A stretch of 64,000 nt of DNA from Vombatus ursinus (lineage: Eukaryota; Chordata; Mammalia; Diprotodontia; Vombatidae), in contig NW_020954599.1 of NCBI RefSeq assembly GCF_900497805.2, positions 45,245,241 through 45,309,240 of the forward strand, in the 5' to 3' direction. The translations under genes were made by a program, and so were the position numbers. Of the stretch, positions 9,312-20,112 are shown one piece after another (position 1 is the first letter of the stretch; every line of letters starts with the position of its first letter). The notes under the pieces were generated by a model. It had not been told where the DNA came from, did not search any database, and worked only from the letters and a program-made list of their open reading frames with translations.

Positions 9312-9660
9312 CTCCTGGGATCATAGACCTAGAACAGAAAGAGATACCAGAGGCCATCTAGTTCAACCCCCTTATTTTATAGATGAGGAAACTGAGGCCC
9401 AGGCTGGCACTTAGCTAGGTGACGCTAGATATTAGACATGCTAAATGATGTTAGAATATGAGCTCCTTCCAAGAAAAAGACTATTTCATCCTATTTGTAT
9501 CCTCAACTCACAACATAATGCTCAGCATGAGAAGATGCTTGATAAAGACTTGCTGACTGATTGATTACTCAAGATCATACAGATAGTAAGCATCAAATTT
9601 GGGATTTGAACCCCAGCCACAGTGATTCCAAGGCAAGAGTTCTTACCACTGCTGCACACT
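9312..9660 (+). mobile_element. LINE L3/CR1 3' end split by an L2 tail
   Basis: Left L3 part: 'tgggatcatagacctagaac', 'ggccatctagttcaacccccttattttatagatgaggaaactgaggccc'. Right L3 part: 'actcaagatcatacagatagtaag', 'gggatttgaaccccagcc'. Between them (about 9422-9567) is an L2 3' end: 'atatgagctccttccaagaaaa', 'tttgtatcctcaac', 'gatgcttgataaagacttgctga'. The L2 copy was therefore inserted into the older L3. Confidence 0.7.
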
Positions 9661-10879
9661 TAGAGAAGTGTGCCATTTAACAGGAAAGATCTAATTACAA
9701 ACTTGAACTCTGCCATTGGTATTTTATTTTCCTCGCTATACAGTGAGAAAACACAGCTGTGGGAATTTTGGAGTACCTTCAATGAAATCAACTATAAAAT
9801 CTTGAGGCAAAAATAGACACTAGTTCATCATATTTTCACCAGCCCAATTTTGCTGCTAACTGAATTCATCTCCTATCTCTTCAAATCTCCCAGCTTGTGA
9901 AACTCTCTCCCTTCAAAAAAATATTCAAAGTCCTTCAAAAATTTCTGAAAGTCATCTTTTATTTCAATTCAACTTAATGTTTTTTAAATGCCTAATGTGT
10001 CCAGGGTATGAGACAGGATGCTGTAGTTGAAAGGACTAAGAAAACCCAAGTCATGCTCTGACTTTCCAGAAGATCTGGACCTTGTGAGTTGCTCAGATTC
10101 TAAGGTGAATATTAAGTATCTCTTCATCAGTCTCATAATTCTCTCAAGAGATTACCTCCAGGGATAAGAGTTTTAGGTTAATGTTTAATGTTTCAATAAT
10201 ATTTTTAATACATATTTATGAGTCTTTTGTGTTACAAGTATTTCTTTTGTGGCAGAGAAAATAAATAGTTGCCTTATGCCTTGCAGTTACTACATTGTTC
10301 AATAATTAGCTGCTTAGAAGGGATCTTGCTCATTGTTTTACTCACACCCACTATTATCTTCTTTGACAATGTCACAGAATATTCCTTTTAAATTATTTAT
10401 TTCACCTATTCAAGTGAATATTATACCATCAAAAAGAAAAAAATACTGTTGACTATAGAATTCTCTTCAGATCTTTCATATGTGTCATCCAAGAACTGAA
10501 GGAAGGACTCTAGAAAATATGACTTTCTCCAATTCACATATCAATACAATGAGTTCCTCAGATTTGTTAATTATCACTTTGGAAACCAGGGAAAGCCTGG
10601 GCCTGAGGGGATTAGGTATAAATGGGAGCTTTCAGAAATCAGAGAAGTAGGAAAGTATAGCAGTTCAAAGTCTGAGATGGGGATAGGAATAGCTTCCAAA
10701 TGAAGATAATAACTAAGAAGAGGGTGCCTATGTAGTATAGCAGAATGAGGACTCTATTCTTGGGACAAAGGGATCATGAGAATTCTAGGTCTGGCCTCTA
10801 GAACCACATAGTTCATAATATTTAGAACATAATCTATTTGGATTGATGAGATGAGATGACACAATTACAAACTCTACCA
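9661..10879. other. Mostly unannotated; one weak L2-like piece near 9940-10110
   Basis: At 9940-10110 'atttctgaaagtcatcttttattt' and 'gcctaatgtgtccagggtatgagac' weakly resemble L2 sequence. The rest, including a region of pyrimidine-rich text near 9860-9900, has no recognisable feature and no long reading frame. Confidence 0.3.
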
Positions 10880-11800
10880 TGGGCAACATGTCCAAAACTG
10901 AATTCATTATTTCCACACCCCCTCAACCAAGTCCTTCCCCTTTCCTAACTTTCCTTTTATTATTTAGGGTATTACCATCTTCCCATTCTCTCAGGCTCTC
11001 AACCTAAATATCATACTTGACTTCTTATTCTCTCTCACCTCCTATATTCAATCAGTTACTAAGTATTTAAATTCTACCTTCATAATACCTCTCACATTTA
11101 GACCCATAACTCCCATGACACTACCACCACTTTGGTGCAGTCTTCATCACCTCATGTCTGGACTATCGCAATCGTCTTCTAATTGGTCTTTCTTTGTCAA
11201 ATGTCTCTCCTCACACCCATCCATCCTTCCTCCACTGAGTTGTCAAATTCATCTTCTTAAATCACAGATCTGATAATGTCACCCTTCCCCCTTATAATAA
11301 ACTCTACTGGCTCTCTATTATCTAGTATCAAGATCAAAAAACCAAATTGTGTTCAGCTTCAAAAACTTTTTAATCACTTGGGCCTGCCTACGTTTTCAGT
11401 CTTCTTACACCTTTCTCATGTCCATATACTCTGTGATCCAATGACATTGGCCTCCTTGCTATTCCTTGAACACCAATTCCATGCATTTTCATCAGTTGTT
11501 CTTCATTCCTGGAATGCTTTCCCTCCTCGTTTCCATCTCCTGGTTTCCTTCAAGTCTCAGCTAAAGTTCCTCAAGAAATTTTTCCCATTCTTCCTTAGTG
11601 TCTTTCCTCACAGATTATCTCCAATTTGATCTGTACATACCTTGTTTGTACAGAACTGTTTGCATGTTGTTTCTCCCATTAGACCATGGGGTCCTTGAGA
11701 GTTGGAACTGTTCTTTGCCTTCTTTGTATCCCCAGTGTTTAGTACAGTGCCTAGCAAAAAGCAAGCACTTAATCAAGGCTTGTTGATTGGCCAATAGAGT
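10880..11800 (+). mobile_element. LINE L2, long 3' portion
   Basis: About 0.9 kb reads continuously as L2: 'ctcatgtctggactatcgcaatcgtcttctaattggtctt', 'gatctgataatgtcacccttcccc', 'tggctctctattatctagtatcaa', 'cttgggcctgcctacgtttt', 'ttcctggaatgctttccctcc', 'gtcctcaag'-type text and the terminus 'gtccttgagagttggaactgttctttgcc...agtgcctagcaaaaagcaagcacttaatcaaggcttgttga'. The 117-codon plus frame inside is chance openness in pyrimidine-rich L2. Confidence 0.85.
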
Positions 11801-11829
11801 CACATATTTAAACTGCCGATAACTGCTTA

Positions 11830-12180
11830 CTTCTGATCAAGTCTAACTTCTTACTCAATGAAAGAATCCCTTCAACAATATCCCTGCCAAGTAATTATAC
11901 CATCTCCATTTGAATATTTCCATTATGGAGATCTGATTTCTTCATGCACAGCCTGTTTCAGGGATGGACTACTTTGGATGTTCAAAATGTTCTGATTCTA
12001 CTAAGCCAAAATCAGCTTCTATGCATCTTTTGCCCATTTTTCCTAGTTATTGTTATCTGGAATGATGGTTGATATAGCCCATTGAGTATTTGAAAGATAA
12101 ATATCATGTCAATGTTAAATATTCTTCTGTTCAGACTTAGTGTTTCTCATTCCTTCAGCCCTTCTTCGTAGGTCAAAGTC
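11830..12180 (+). mobile_element. Probable CR1/L3 interior fragment
   Basis: Text such as 'gtctaacttcttactcaatgaaagaatccc' and 'ttgaaagataaatatcatgtcaatgttaaatattcttctgttcagacttagtg' and 'ccttcagcccttcttcgtaggtca' resembles the CR1/L3 segment that reads 'tgaagacagctatcatgtc...cttctccaggctaaacatcc...ccttcaaccgatcctcatat'. Strongly diverged. Confidence 0.4.
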
Positions 12181-12264
12181 TCAGAACTCTGTATGGTTGC
12201 ACAGAGATTGTCCCAGTGAGATCAAAGTGCCTTGTTGGAACCCAAACAGATATTTTCTTTCATC

Positions 12265-13030
12265 ACCAATTAATCAAACAAGTATTTATTGAGTGACTGA
12301 TATATGTTCCATATCAAAAGAAGTATTTAATATTCAAAAGAAGTATATGGCATTAGCCTTAGAGTTTACAATCTAGATGGAGACAACTAACATATGAAAC
12401 AATATGTCACAATATTCTAAGTTATGAGGTATAAACACACAATTTCAATAGTAGAAAGGGGAATAAGTGAGGGCTGGGATAGCCAATGAAGACATGATGA
12501 AATAAATGGGACTTGAAAAATCGTTGAGAAGAGAAAGAAAGGTATTATAGGTAGAGGAAAAATCATAGCAAAGTTGCATAAGTAGTAATAAGCATATGGT
12601 GGGTAGTGACAATGGGAAAATTGACATGAATGGAATAAATTGCAGTAGGAAATTAGAATGGATATGTACATTTAAGGCCAGAACATGGAAACATTGGACA
12701 AAAAAATAGACATAATTTAGTAGGCAATAGGAAGCTTGTGTCAATTTTTGAGCAAAGAAATAACAAGTTGAAAGTAATACAGAAAAAAAAGTCTGACAGT
12801 ATTATTCAGGATGAATTAAAGGTGGGAGAAATTGAAGACAAGGAGGCCACAAGGAAGTTCATCACTGAAGTGATGAGCACTTGGACTAAGATGATTTCAT
12901 AGGAATAACAAGAAAAGAATAGACAGAGTTTTTAAAGGAAAAATCAGTAGGATTTGTTGACCGATTAGATATAAGGGATGAAGAGAAAGATGAATTAAAG
13001 ATAACATTGACCCTGAATTCATGGTGCCAT
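12265..13030 (-). mobile_element. LINE L2, long diverged copy
   Basis: Opens with 'aattaatcaaacaagtatttattgagtgactgatatatg' (L2 terminus reversed), then 'ttagagtttacaatctagatggagac', 'taggcaataggaagcttgtgtcaatttttgagcaaagaaataac', 'acaaggaggccacaaggaagttcatcactgaagtgatgag'. Order and spacing fit reverse-complement L2 over about 760 bp; AT content is high, as expected of an old copy. Confidence 0.65.
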
Positions 13031-13044
13031 TGAATGAAGTAAAG

Positions 13045-13190
13045 GAAATAGAGACCTGTATTCTAGTCCAGAATCTGCCACTAACTAGCTTAGTGACAGG
13101 GAGTAAATCAGTTTCCTTCTCTATAAATAAGTGAGTTAAACTAGATTATCTCTGAAGTAATTTTTTTTTACAGCTTTAAAATCCCATTAT
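13045..13190 (+). mobile_element. MIR3-type SINE, diverged
   Basis: Shows 'gacctgtattctagtccagaatctgccactaactagcttagtgac', 'cagtttccttctctataaataagtgag' and 'actagattatctctgaagt', ending with 'agctttaaaatccc', consistent with a full MIR3. Confidence 0.55.
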
Positions 13191-13453
13191 TTAAATGTGC
13201 AGAGAATACCTAAAAATTACCAAACCCTGGACAGCTCCAGACAGGCACAAGTTAAACCATTGCATTGGTTAACTGTTTTCACTCACAGTGATCATGAAAA
13301 TTACACAGACCCTAGAATCTACTGAAGTAAATTGAAGAATGTAGAGTACCAGTAATGGGAAACAAAGGTGGTAGATCTCATTTGATACTTGTCTTGCAAG
13401 TAAGCATTTTGCTACAGTAGTTAGGCAAAAGGGTTAACCAAGAAAGTAACTAA

Positions 13454-13521
13454 AAAGGATGATGATGATGATGATGATGATGATGGCAGTGGCAGCAGCA
13501 GTGGCACCACCACCACCACCT
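13454..13521. repeat. Compound trinucleotide repeat (GAT)n-(GCA)n-(CCA)n
   Basis: About nine GAT units, then GGCAGTGGCAGCAGCAGTGG, then (CAC)n. Three successive triplet motifs in 68 bp. No surrounding coding frame is recognised, so I treat it as non-coding. Confidence 0.9.
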
Positions 13522-13949
13522 TAACAATTAAAGCTGCCTCAAAATGGAATGGGCTTCTTGGAATGAAGTTTCTTCATCAGAGGTTTTTGAATAGAGCTCA
13601 GATGGTGTGAAAGGGGTTTCTTGAGCACGTATAGATTGAAGTATATGACCTCTATATCCCTTCCAAATTAGTTTCTGTGACTTTGCAATGCTACTAAAAT
13701 TCGAAAAGGAAATTTAAGACATCTAGCTATGGTAGGTTTAAATAGATTTCAAAGATTATTAGATCTTCTCTATCTTTTGAGAACCTAATTTGTTAAGCTA
13801 TTGCTTTACATCCACCTGTCCAGGATTTCCCAAACCTGGACATTATGTAAAAGATTAGATTTTGCCATCTTTCTACAAAGCTATTTTAAGCTACAGCTGA
13901 ATACTATGTTGGTGATATCCCTAGTCAGTCTCCCTAAGGAGATGTTGGT

Positions 13950-14125
13950 CTTCTTCAATGATTTTTCTCCTCTTAAATTCCTTAATCTTTATGAAATCCC
14001 CTTGAGGCAGTATTATTATCTCTATTTTACAAAGAAGAAAGAAAATCAGAGAAGAGATTATGTGATTTTTGCCCCAGGTCACACTACAAATCAGTAACAG
14101 AGCCAAAACCAGAGTCGTAGTTTCC
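13950..14125 (-). mobile_element. MIR-type SINE fragment
   Basis: The plus strand reads 'ccttgaggcagtattattatctctattttacaaagaagaaagaaaatcagagaag' and 'caggtcacactacaaatcagtaacagagccaaaaccagagtc', the reverse complement of a MIR core and head. Confidence 0.55.
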
Positions 14126-16579
14126 TGACTCACAGTAACACCAGAGTTAATTTGTTCTTATACAGTTTGCATCTTTCTAGGTCTTCAAGATCAGAAAGAT
14201 ATTCTATTTCAATAACCAGCCTATTGTATTCATGAGAAATCATTCCATTTTGAAATAAAATCCCTAAATTCTTTCCTTCTGAAAGCAAGTCTGAATCATA
14301 ATTCAGAGTTAGATGAACTCACTCATAAAAGTAATGTTTGTGAGGCAGGATTAAGACAAATGCTTGCTGCATATTTCAGTGGTTTTGCTGAGTTTATGAA
14401 GTTTCTTGGTTCTTCTCTCCTCGTGTGTACACAGTCCATTCCTGGTCTGCTACAAGGAACAAATTCTGTTTTTTTAAATGCCCTGGAATATAGGATGCCA
14501 TGGTAAACCAAACAGTGAAAATGTTTCAGTAAACTTCCTGGACCATGTCATGACTCCTACATATTGAAACAGTCACACCATGCCAAACTGTTTGAAAGGC
14601 GAGAGATTCATGGAACACAGCTTTGGGGAAGTCGCAGCCCCTTTCATTAACTCTTTCTGGGTCTATGGATCTCTTTGCATTCTTTGAACACTGAAGAAGA
14701 AATACCTCTGAGAAGGAAAAAAGCCCCAATGTGTTAAAGCTTTTGAGTTATTGCTACATACTTTGTTTCCTTGGATGGCTTACCTCATGATTACACAATT
14801 CCCCTGACTGCAAACAGTTTCTCTAGTCATCCCTCATTCACTGAGACATTCAATAGCTTTATCTATCAGTTTTGATGATTCATTTTATCCTTCTCACAGC
14901 CAAAAACCCTTCAGGCTGAGCTGAATGTGGGAATGAACTAACTCTATTCTCCTTGCAGTACAGAGAGGAAAAAGGACTCTTTTTTAGCCCTCCTCATAAA
15001 ATATCTTGAGGAAGCATTTATATCTTCTTTCAGAAGTCAAACACACTGGTACACTGCAGATAGCTTCCCTACTAGTCATAATATTTACAATGTCTTATTA
15101 ATTTGAATTTCATAACAACCTAGGAATCTGACCACAGGTTGAACCTGAAAAAAACGCAGTCAATCTGTATCTTGATGGTACAGTGAAACCATGAAATGCA
15201 GGAGTGACATATGTGGAGAGAGCTGATCACATGGGATGAAGAAAATACACTCTAACAGTTTCTTCAGAGATAACTTTCATGGCAGTGTTCATGAAACAGT
15301 AAATATTGGACTCATTGTTACAAATGGCCAAGGAGTAGTATTTCATTCTCTCAGAAAAAAGGCTGATAAAGCTTTAACTCCTTTCCCTTACCCCCCCGAA
15401 AAAGTCCTCCCAACTCATGTTTATGTTCCTTCCTTCATTCTATCATGATGCTTAGGGACTGCAAGGGTCTAGGATCTTAACTACAAACCATATGGGTTAA
15501 GAGAGACACAAGAAAGTGGATGTTTTCTGACTTTCATCCTGCAAATTGCAATTAGAGAAGTCATAGCAGAACAGTTCAGTCTCACTAGAGAAACCAAAAA
15601 GTGACAGGAGCCATTTCCCCAAATGTTAGCGAACTTTTTTATAAGATCTTAATGTGTTTAGTTAACTTTTTTCTCCTTCTCCCAATGTTTGAATACCTCC
15701 ACACTTATTAGTTTTGGCTGGAAACAGAAGTAATGGAATACTGTCATTAAGCCAATTCTCGTAAGTCTTGCCAGCCAAATGTCTAGACCAAAGAAATTCA
15801 GATAAGTATACAAGCTTTCATTCAAAAGTTTACTAGATTATAAGTTCCTTGAGGGCAAACTTCCTATAAAAATTCTCTACACTTCTCTATAAAAGTTCTG
15901 TAATATACAAGTACAAGACATCATATTTTACAGATAGTAAGAAATAATCATTTTTTATTACCTATCATCTAGAGACTAAGGAGATTGTAACTCCCCTTTT
16001 TAATCTTTTATCATTTTCTATAATTGTCTCATTCTTCACAATAACATTATCTGGGATATTATACTTGACTTATAAAATGTAGTCATCTATACTGCAATGA
16101 TTGTTGGATTAACATAAAACCATGTGGCTACCAGCCATGTTCCACTAAAATGGTTTGCCTATGCAAAGGACAAACATATTTTTGTTCCCAGGAAAAAATA
16201 CATTAAACACAAAAATGGCACCAGAGAAATCTGCCTATCATGAACTTGTTGACATGCATTTTGTCCCATTCCAGAGATATATTCTCCACCAAAATCAAAG
16301 CCAGTTGGAAAGGAAGCAATGCATTTTGCTTTTTCTAAAGACCCAATTAGTATTTAATAATATTAACCTTTTTTTGCCTTCATCATTTCAGTCAAATAAT
16401 AAAATCTCAACAATAGATGGGAACGCTGAGGTCAATGAGTCCAAACCTTCCTGGAAGCATGAGTCATCTCTCTGGCCCTGATAACATCCATCTTCTGTTT
16501 AATGACTTACAGCACTTGATCAAAGACTTCCTAAGGCAGCACTTTGGTAGAACTCTAATCATTAGGGCATTTTATGCCA
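14126..16579. other. About 2.4 kb with little recognised content
   Basis: At 14540-14645 'cagtcacaccatgccaaactg' and 'attcatggaacacagctttggggaagtcgc' recall an old hAT family of the MER20 kind, but weakly. At 15838-15865 'agattataagttccttgagggcaaac' is a short plus-strand L2 tail. A 108-codon plus frame (16155-16481) and a 70-codon frame (15236-15448) have no recognisable domain. Repeat-poor parts may be unique or conserved sequence. Confidence 0.35.
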
Positions 16580-16805
16580 TTTCAAACTAAAATCCTTCTC
16601 CCTATAGCTCTCAATGACTGACATGAGTTTTGGCTCCAAAGACTATGCAGTAAATCTAAGTCTTCTTCTACACAAAAACTTCCAACTATTTGAAAAGAGA
16701 AATCATGCCCCACACTCTATCTTCTCCAGGATAAATATTCAATGTTCTTTCAACCAACTTTTGGCATGACTTTAAGTCCCTGTACCCTCCTTTGTATATC
16801 TTCCA
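16580..16805 (+). mobile_element. Probable CR1/L3 interior fragment
   Basis: 'ttgaaaagagaaatcatgccccacactctatcttctccaggataaatattcaatgttctttcaaccaac', 'tttggcatgactttaagtccctgtaccctcctttgtat' follows the CR1/L3 pattern in which a 'tctccaggctaaacat' segment precedes a 'ccttcaacc...ggcatggtc' segment. Confidence 0.55.
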
Positions 16806-16898
16806 ATATTTGTAAAGCTCAACTGAGATAAAGTATATTAAGCACTCTGTGGTCTTTAAAGTGTTGTATAAATTTCAGTTGTTAGTACTATTGTTATC
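16806..16898 (+). mobile_element. MIR/THER1-type CORE-SINE 3' end
   Basis: 'gctcaactgagataaagtatattaagcactctgtggtctttaaagtgttgtataaatttcagttgttagtactattgtta' is the 3' end of a THER1/MIR-type CORE-SINE. It lies directly next to the hAT-type palindrome. Confidence 0.6.
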
Positions 16899-16906
16899 CC
16901 CTAGAC

Positions 16907-17065
16907 CAGGGGTGGGGAACCTGTGGCCTCGAGGCCACATGTGGCCCTCTAGGTCCTCAAAGTGTGGTCCTTTGACTGAATCCAAACTTAAGTGAAGTCA
17001 AAGGGCTGCACTTGAGGACCTAGAGGGCCACATGTTGCCTCAAGGTTGCAGGTTCCCCACTCCTG
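16907..17065. mobile_element. hAT-type palindromic mini-transposon (MITE), complete
   Basis: A 159-bp element begins CAGGGGTGGGGAACCTG and ends with the inverted version CAGGTTCCCCACTCCTG. Flanking copies of CCCTAGAC (16899-16906 and 17066-17073) are an exact 8-bp target-site duplication, the hallmark length for hAT transposases. The inverted repeat extends nearly to the centre: CCACATGTGGCCCTCTAGGT on the left pairs with ACCTAGAGGGCCACATGTTG on the right. It encodes no protein, so it would have been mobilised in trans. The whole element can fold into one long hairpin. Confidence 0.9.
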
Positions 17066-17690
17066 CCCTAGACAGAAGGAAGCTATAGTTGCATTCACAA
17101 AGCATAGAACATATATATGTATACCCTAAAGACCCATGTACATTTAAAAAAAAAAAAACTAAATGCAACACTTACTGTCTCTTTATAAAACTCACTGGGC
17201 AAATAAATGTTGGGGAAAAATTTTAAATGAACCAGTCCCTGCTTTCAAGGAGCTTACAATAAAGGCAATAGCTTTTATTGAAAATAAATGTCTTTAAAAG
17301 TATCAGCAGTGGTCTCATAAGTGTACCATATACAAATAAATGTTTGCATATTTATCCATTCTTTTTCCCATATAATTAATAGTTCTTATTCTCTTAGTAT
17401 TCAGATCTCCTTCCAGTGCTAAAATGAAGGAACAACAGAATTTCACATGTGTTACAGTTGTGCTTTGTGCTGACATATTAATCTATCTCTACTATTTTAT
17501 GACTGTTTCTTTATTGTTGATTTCCTTTCTACTGTATTTCAGAAAGTATTAGACAATACTGTTTACATTAATAGAAGCTGTAAAAAGAACCCCCCAAAAT
17601 TCTTTGACATTTTTTAAAGTATCAGGGTAACTTGATGAGCAGATACACACAAACCACAAATATGAGCTAAATGAGCCAAGTGCTTATATC
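17066..17690. other. Mostly unannotated, with an A-rich run and an L2 fragment
   Basis: After the 8-bp duplication there is an AT-rich stretch, a poly(A) run at about 17146-17158, and at 17228-17275 a short reverse L2 piece ('cagtccctgctttcaaggagcttacaata'). Nothing else is recognised. Confidence 0.4.
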
Positions 17691-18060
17691 ATGGTTTAAT
17701 AGCAACTCATGCAGAACGTTATTTTAATGATTTTGTTTTTCCACCAAAGTACAGTGCAGTGTGTGTGTGTGTGTGAGCCATGCCAAAAGGGCAAAGTGAC
17801 CCCCTTTAATCTCTAACGGATCTTTTATTAGCCTAATAAGGATCTGGTGTTAGACATCTGATGATGGCATGGTGTAATTTTAGTACTAAGAACCATTTGA
17901 ATAACCATAATGGAGAGGCGGGAGAGAATTGGTAATAACAATTTAATGATCTAAAAATGAAAGGCAGGCAAAATGACCTAGCACACTCAGCAGCCCATCA
18001 ATTTTACCTTCAGTTGGGATGCTGAAGTCTTTAAATCATAGATTCTCAAGCCAAATACCC
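17691..18060. other. Repeat-poor block with a TAAT inverted repeat, candidate regulatory element
   Basis: No repeat family is recognised apart from a short (TG)n at 17759-17775. At 17825-17839 a 7-bp inverted repeat, TTATTAG-C-CTAATAA, carries two facing TAAT cores, the arrangement bound by paired homeodomain proteins. Nearby are GTTATTTTAATGATTTTG and GTGTTAGACATCTGATGATGG. Regulatory function is inference. Confidence 0.25.
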
Positions 18061-19002
18061 AGAAATCCCTGCTCAGAGACCCTCCCAGAGGGGCTAAAGG
18101 TATATGCAAGCCTAGAGAAAATGAGAGGAAAATAGTGACACTTTCTTTTTCCTAACAATTTACCTAAACCAGAGCCATGTATTGAATATCCATTAATGCA
18201 TGCAACAGTAACGTTATCCTTGTCGATAGAAGGGAAAGAAACTCCAGGGGGTTGGGATACAATAGTGACAAGTTACAACTTACCTCACCATGATGTAAGC
18301 TCAACTATATAGAAATAAAAATATCTTAAAATAATATTTGTTATGTGTGTAACTTTTCTACAAACCTCAATTTATTAATCTCACAAATTTCAATGACTGT
18401 GTTTCTTTATCTTTTGTAGGTGTATTATGCATTAAAATTTCATTCCCAGACTAAATTTCTCTGAAATTAGATGTAGATGCATGATGAGGTTGTTCCAGGA
18501 AATTAACTGAGGGAAGAAATCGTGTTTTTCATTTCAAAACCCAAATAACCCAATATAAGCCTAGGTCTAATAATTACAGTTACTACCATGACCCCCAGTG
18601 ACTCAGGAGAAATAGGTTTATATGGTTAAATGTGGGCTATAAAGATTTAGTGAAATCCAGAACTTCCAACTTCAGTCATGCACACAGATGAGTGAAGTAT
18701 TGTCCTTCCTTGTCCCTATCTTCTTATTTGACATTTTGGGGACCTGGCTTCCCCAGGATTTGCTTCCCCTCAGACCCTGCATTTTCTCTTCCTGTGTGTA
18801 CATAGCATCTTCATTTGCTTTTGTGTTCCTAGGAAAAGTGATCACTGAGAACAAAAAAACAAAACAAAAACAATGTATTTATCTTGTGACCAATGCATCA
18901 TAAAGATATCACTGGTGTGTTCTCACAATCGAGGTTTCTTCATACACCTTCCTTTGTCAGGATTTAACTAGGAAATTGCAAAGAAGAAAGAGGAGAGAAA
19001 GA
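18061..19002. other. Unannotated intergenic sequence
   Basis: No repeats or exons recognised. The overlapping 60- and 71-codon frames at 18672-18903 lie on opposite strands over the same bases and have no domain. Confidence 0.35.
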
Positions 19003-19262
19003 AGCTGTGGTACACAGGAAGGTGTAGAGCACAAGACTTGGAGTCAGAAAGACTTGAGTTTGATTCTTGTCTCAGACATTGACTAGCTGTGTGACCTTGG
19101 GGAAATCACTTCACCTCTCTGCACCTCAGTTTCCTCATCTATAAAATGAGGATAATAATAGCACTTTACCTCACCTGATTGTTGTGAGGATCAATTGAAT
19201 TTACATATGTAAAGAGATTTGTAAACTTAAAAAACACTATATAAATGATAGCTATTATTACT
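19003..19262 (+). mobile_element. MIR/THER1-type CORE-SINE, nearly complete
   Basis: Head 'gaaggtgtagagcacaagacttggagtcag', 'actagctgtgtgaccttgggg', core 'cctcagtttcctcatctataaaatgaggataataatag', 'gttgtgaggatcaattgaa', and the tail 'cactatataaatgatagctattatta'. It faces a minus-strand copy 116 bp downstream. Confidence 0.8.
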
Positions 19263-19378
19263 CATGGCAAGAGGGAACAGAGTTCCTATGTGTTTATAAA
19301 TACGTCTGATGGACTGTGAAGGAAGAGAGAATATAACATGTTTATTATAATATATGGAACTGTACAATATTTATATAG

Positions 19379-19647
19379 TAGTAATAATAATTGTTATTAT
19401 ATAGGATTTACTGTGTGCTAGGCACCATGCTAAGAGCTTTACAATTATCTCATTTGATCCTCACAACAGCCCTGTGAGGTAGGTGGCTATCTTTATCCCC
19501 ATTTTATGGCTGAGGAAACTGAGGCAAACCAAGGTTAAGCAACTTGCCCAAGGTCACACAACCAATAAATATTTGAGACCAGATTTGAATTCAAGTCTTC
19601 CTGACTTGAGGCCCAGCACTCTATATACTGTACCACCTAACTGCCCC
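19379..19647 (-). mobile_element. MIR/THER1-type CORE-SINE, nearly complete
   Basis: Reverse-complement order is intact: 'taataataattgttattat' tail, 'gtgtgctaggcaccatgctaagagctttacaat', 'gatcctcacaacagccctgtgaggtaggtgg', 'ccattttatggctgaggaaactgagg', 'caaggtcacacaacc', 'tttgaattcaagtcttcctgac' and 'taccacctaactgcccc' head. Confidence 0.8.
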
Positions 19648-20042
19648 TATTTATAAACAGATGACTAGACCAGTTTTTAACTAGAACATTGCAAATATCC
19701 AAAATGGGAATCAATGGATTCACTTCTGTTTGTTAGCATGCATATAGGTTTTGATGTGTTGCCTGTTATCCAGCTTCTGATTTCATTATTTATGTTAGTT
19801 GTACCATGATTCCCTTATCCTCCTGTGTTTGAAATCTGGGGCTTACCCATATCTGTGTTCATATCTCATTGGCTACCAAGTTCTACTGATTATACCTCCC
19901 TGTCATCTCTTATATCCATCCTTCCTCCTTGTTGCCACTGTTCTGATAAATATATCAATGAGCCCTCTTTTGGACTAGACTCCGAAGAGGAGTTCTTGCT
20001 TTCATTCTTTCCCAATCTTCAATCTAATACATGTCATTGAAG
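19648..20042. other. Unannotated sequence
   Basis: No recognised repeat. A 71-codon plus frame (19825-20040) has no domain; its pyrimidine-rich composition may reflect an old LINE. Confidence 0.35.
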
Positions 20043-20112
20043 TTTTTTAAATTAAATTTTATTTTCTTTCAATTAACAAGTACATCTCTAGTATAGTCAT
20101 GACATGCCTCTC
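20043..20112 (+). mobile_element. L2-associated fragment left of the HAL1-like insertion
   Basis: Sixty-three bases here match the reverse complement of about 24050-24120 with three differences. The segment joins an L1-tail-like word (CTTTCAATTAACAAG) to L2-like text (AGTATAGTCATGACATGCCTCT). The homology resumes on the right side of the HAL1-like element at 22990, so that element split one older unit. Confidence 0.6.

Noticed and set aside
11276-11629. 117-codon plus frame
   Set aside because: It sits wholly within a long L2 3' portion, in a part not expected to encode this frame.
13454-13521. Triplet repeat as a coding polyglutamine, poly-His or poly-Asp tract
   Set aside because: No recognisable open frame or splice context surrounds it; it looks like a compound non-coding microsatellite.
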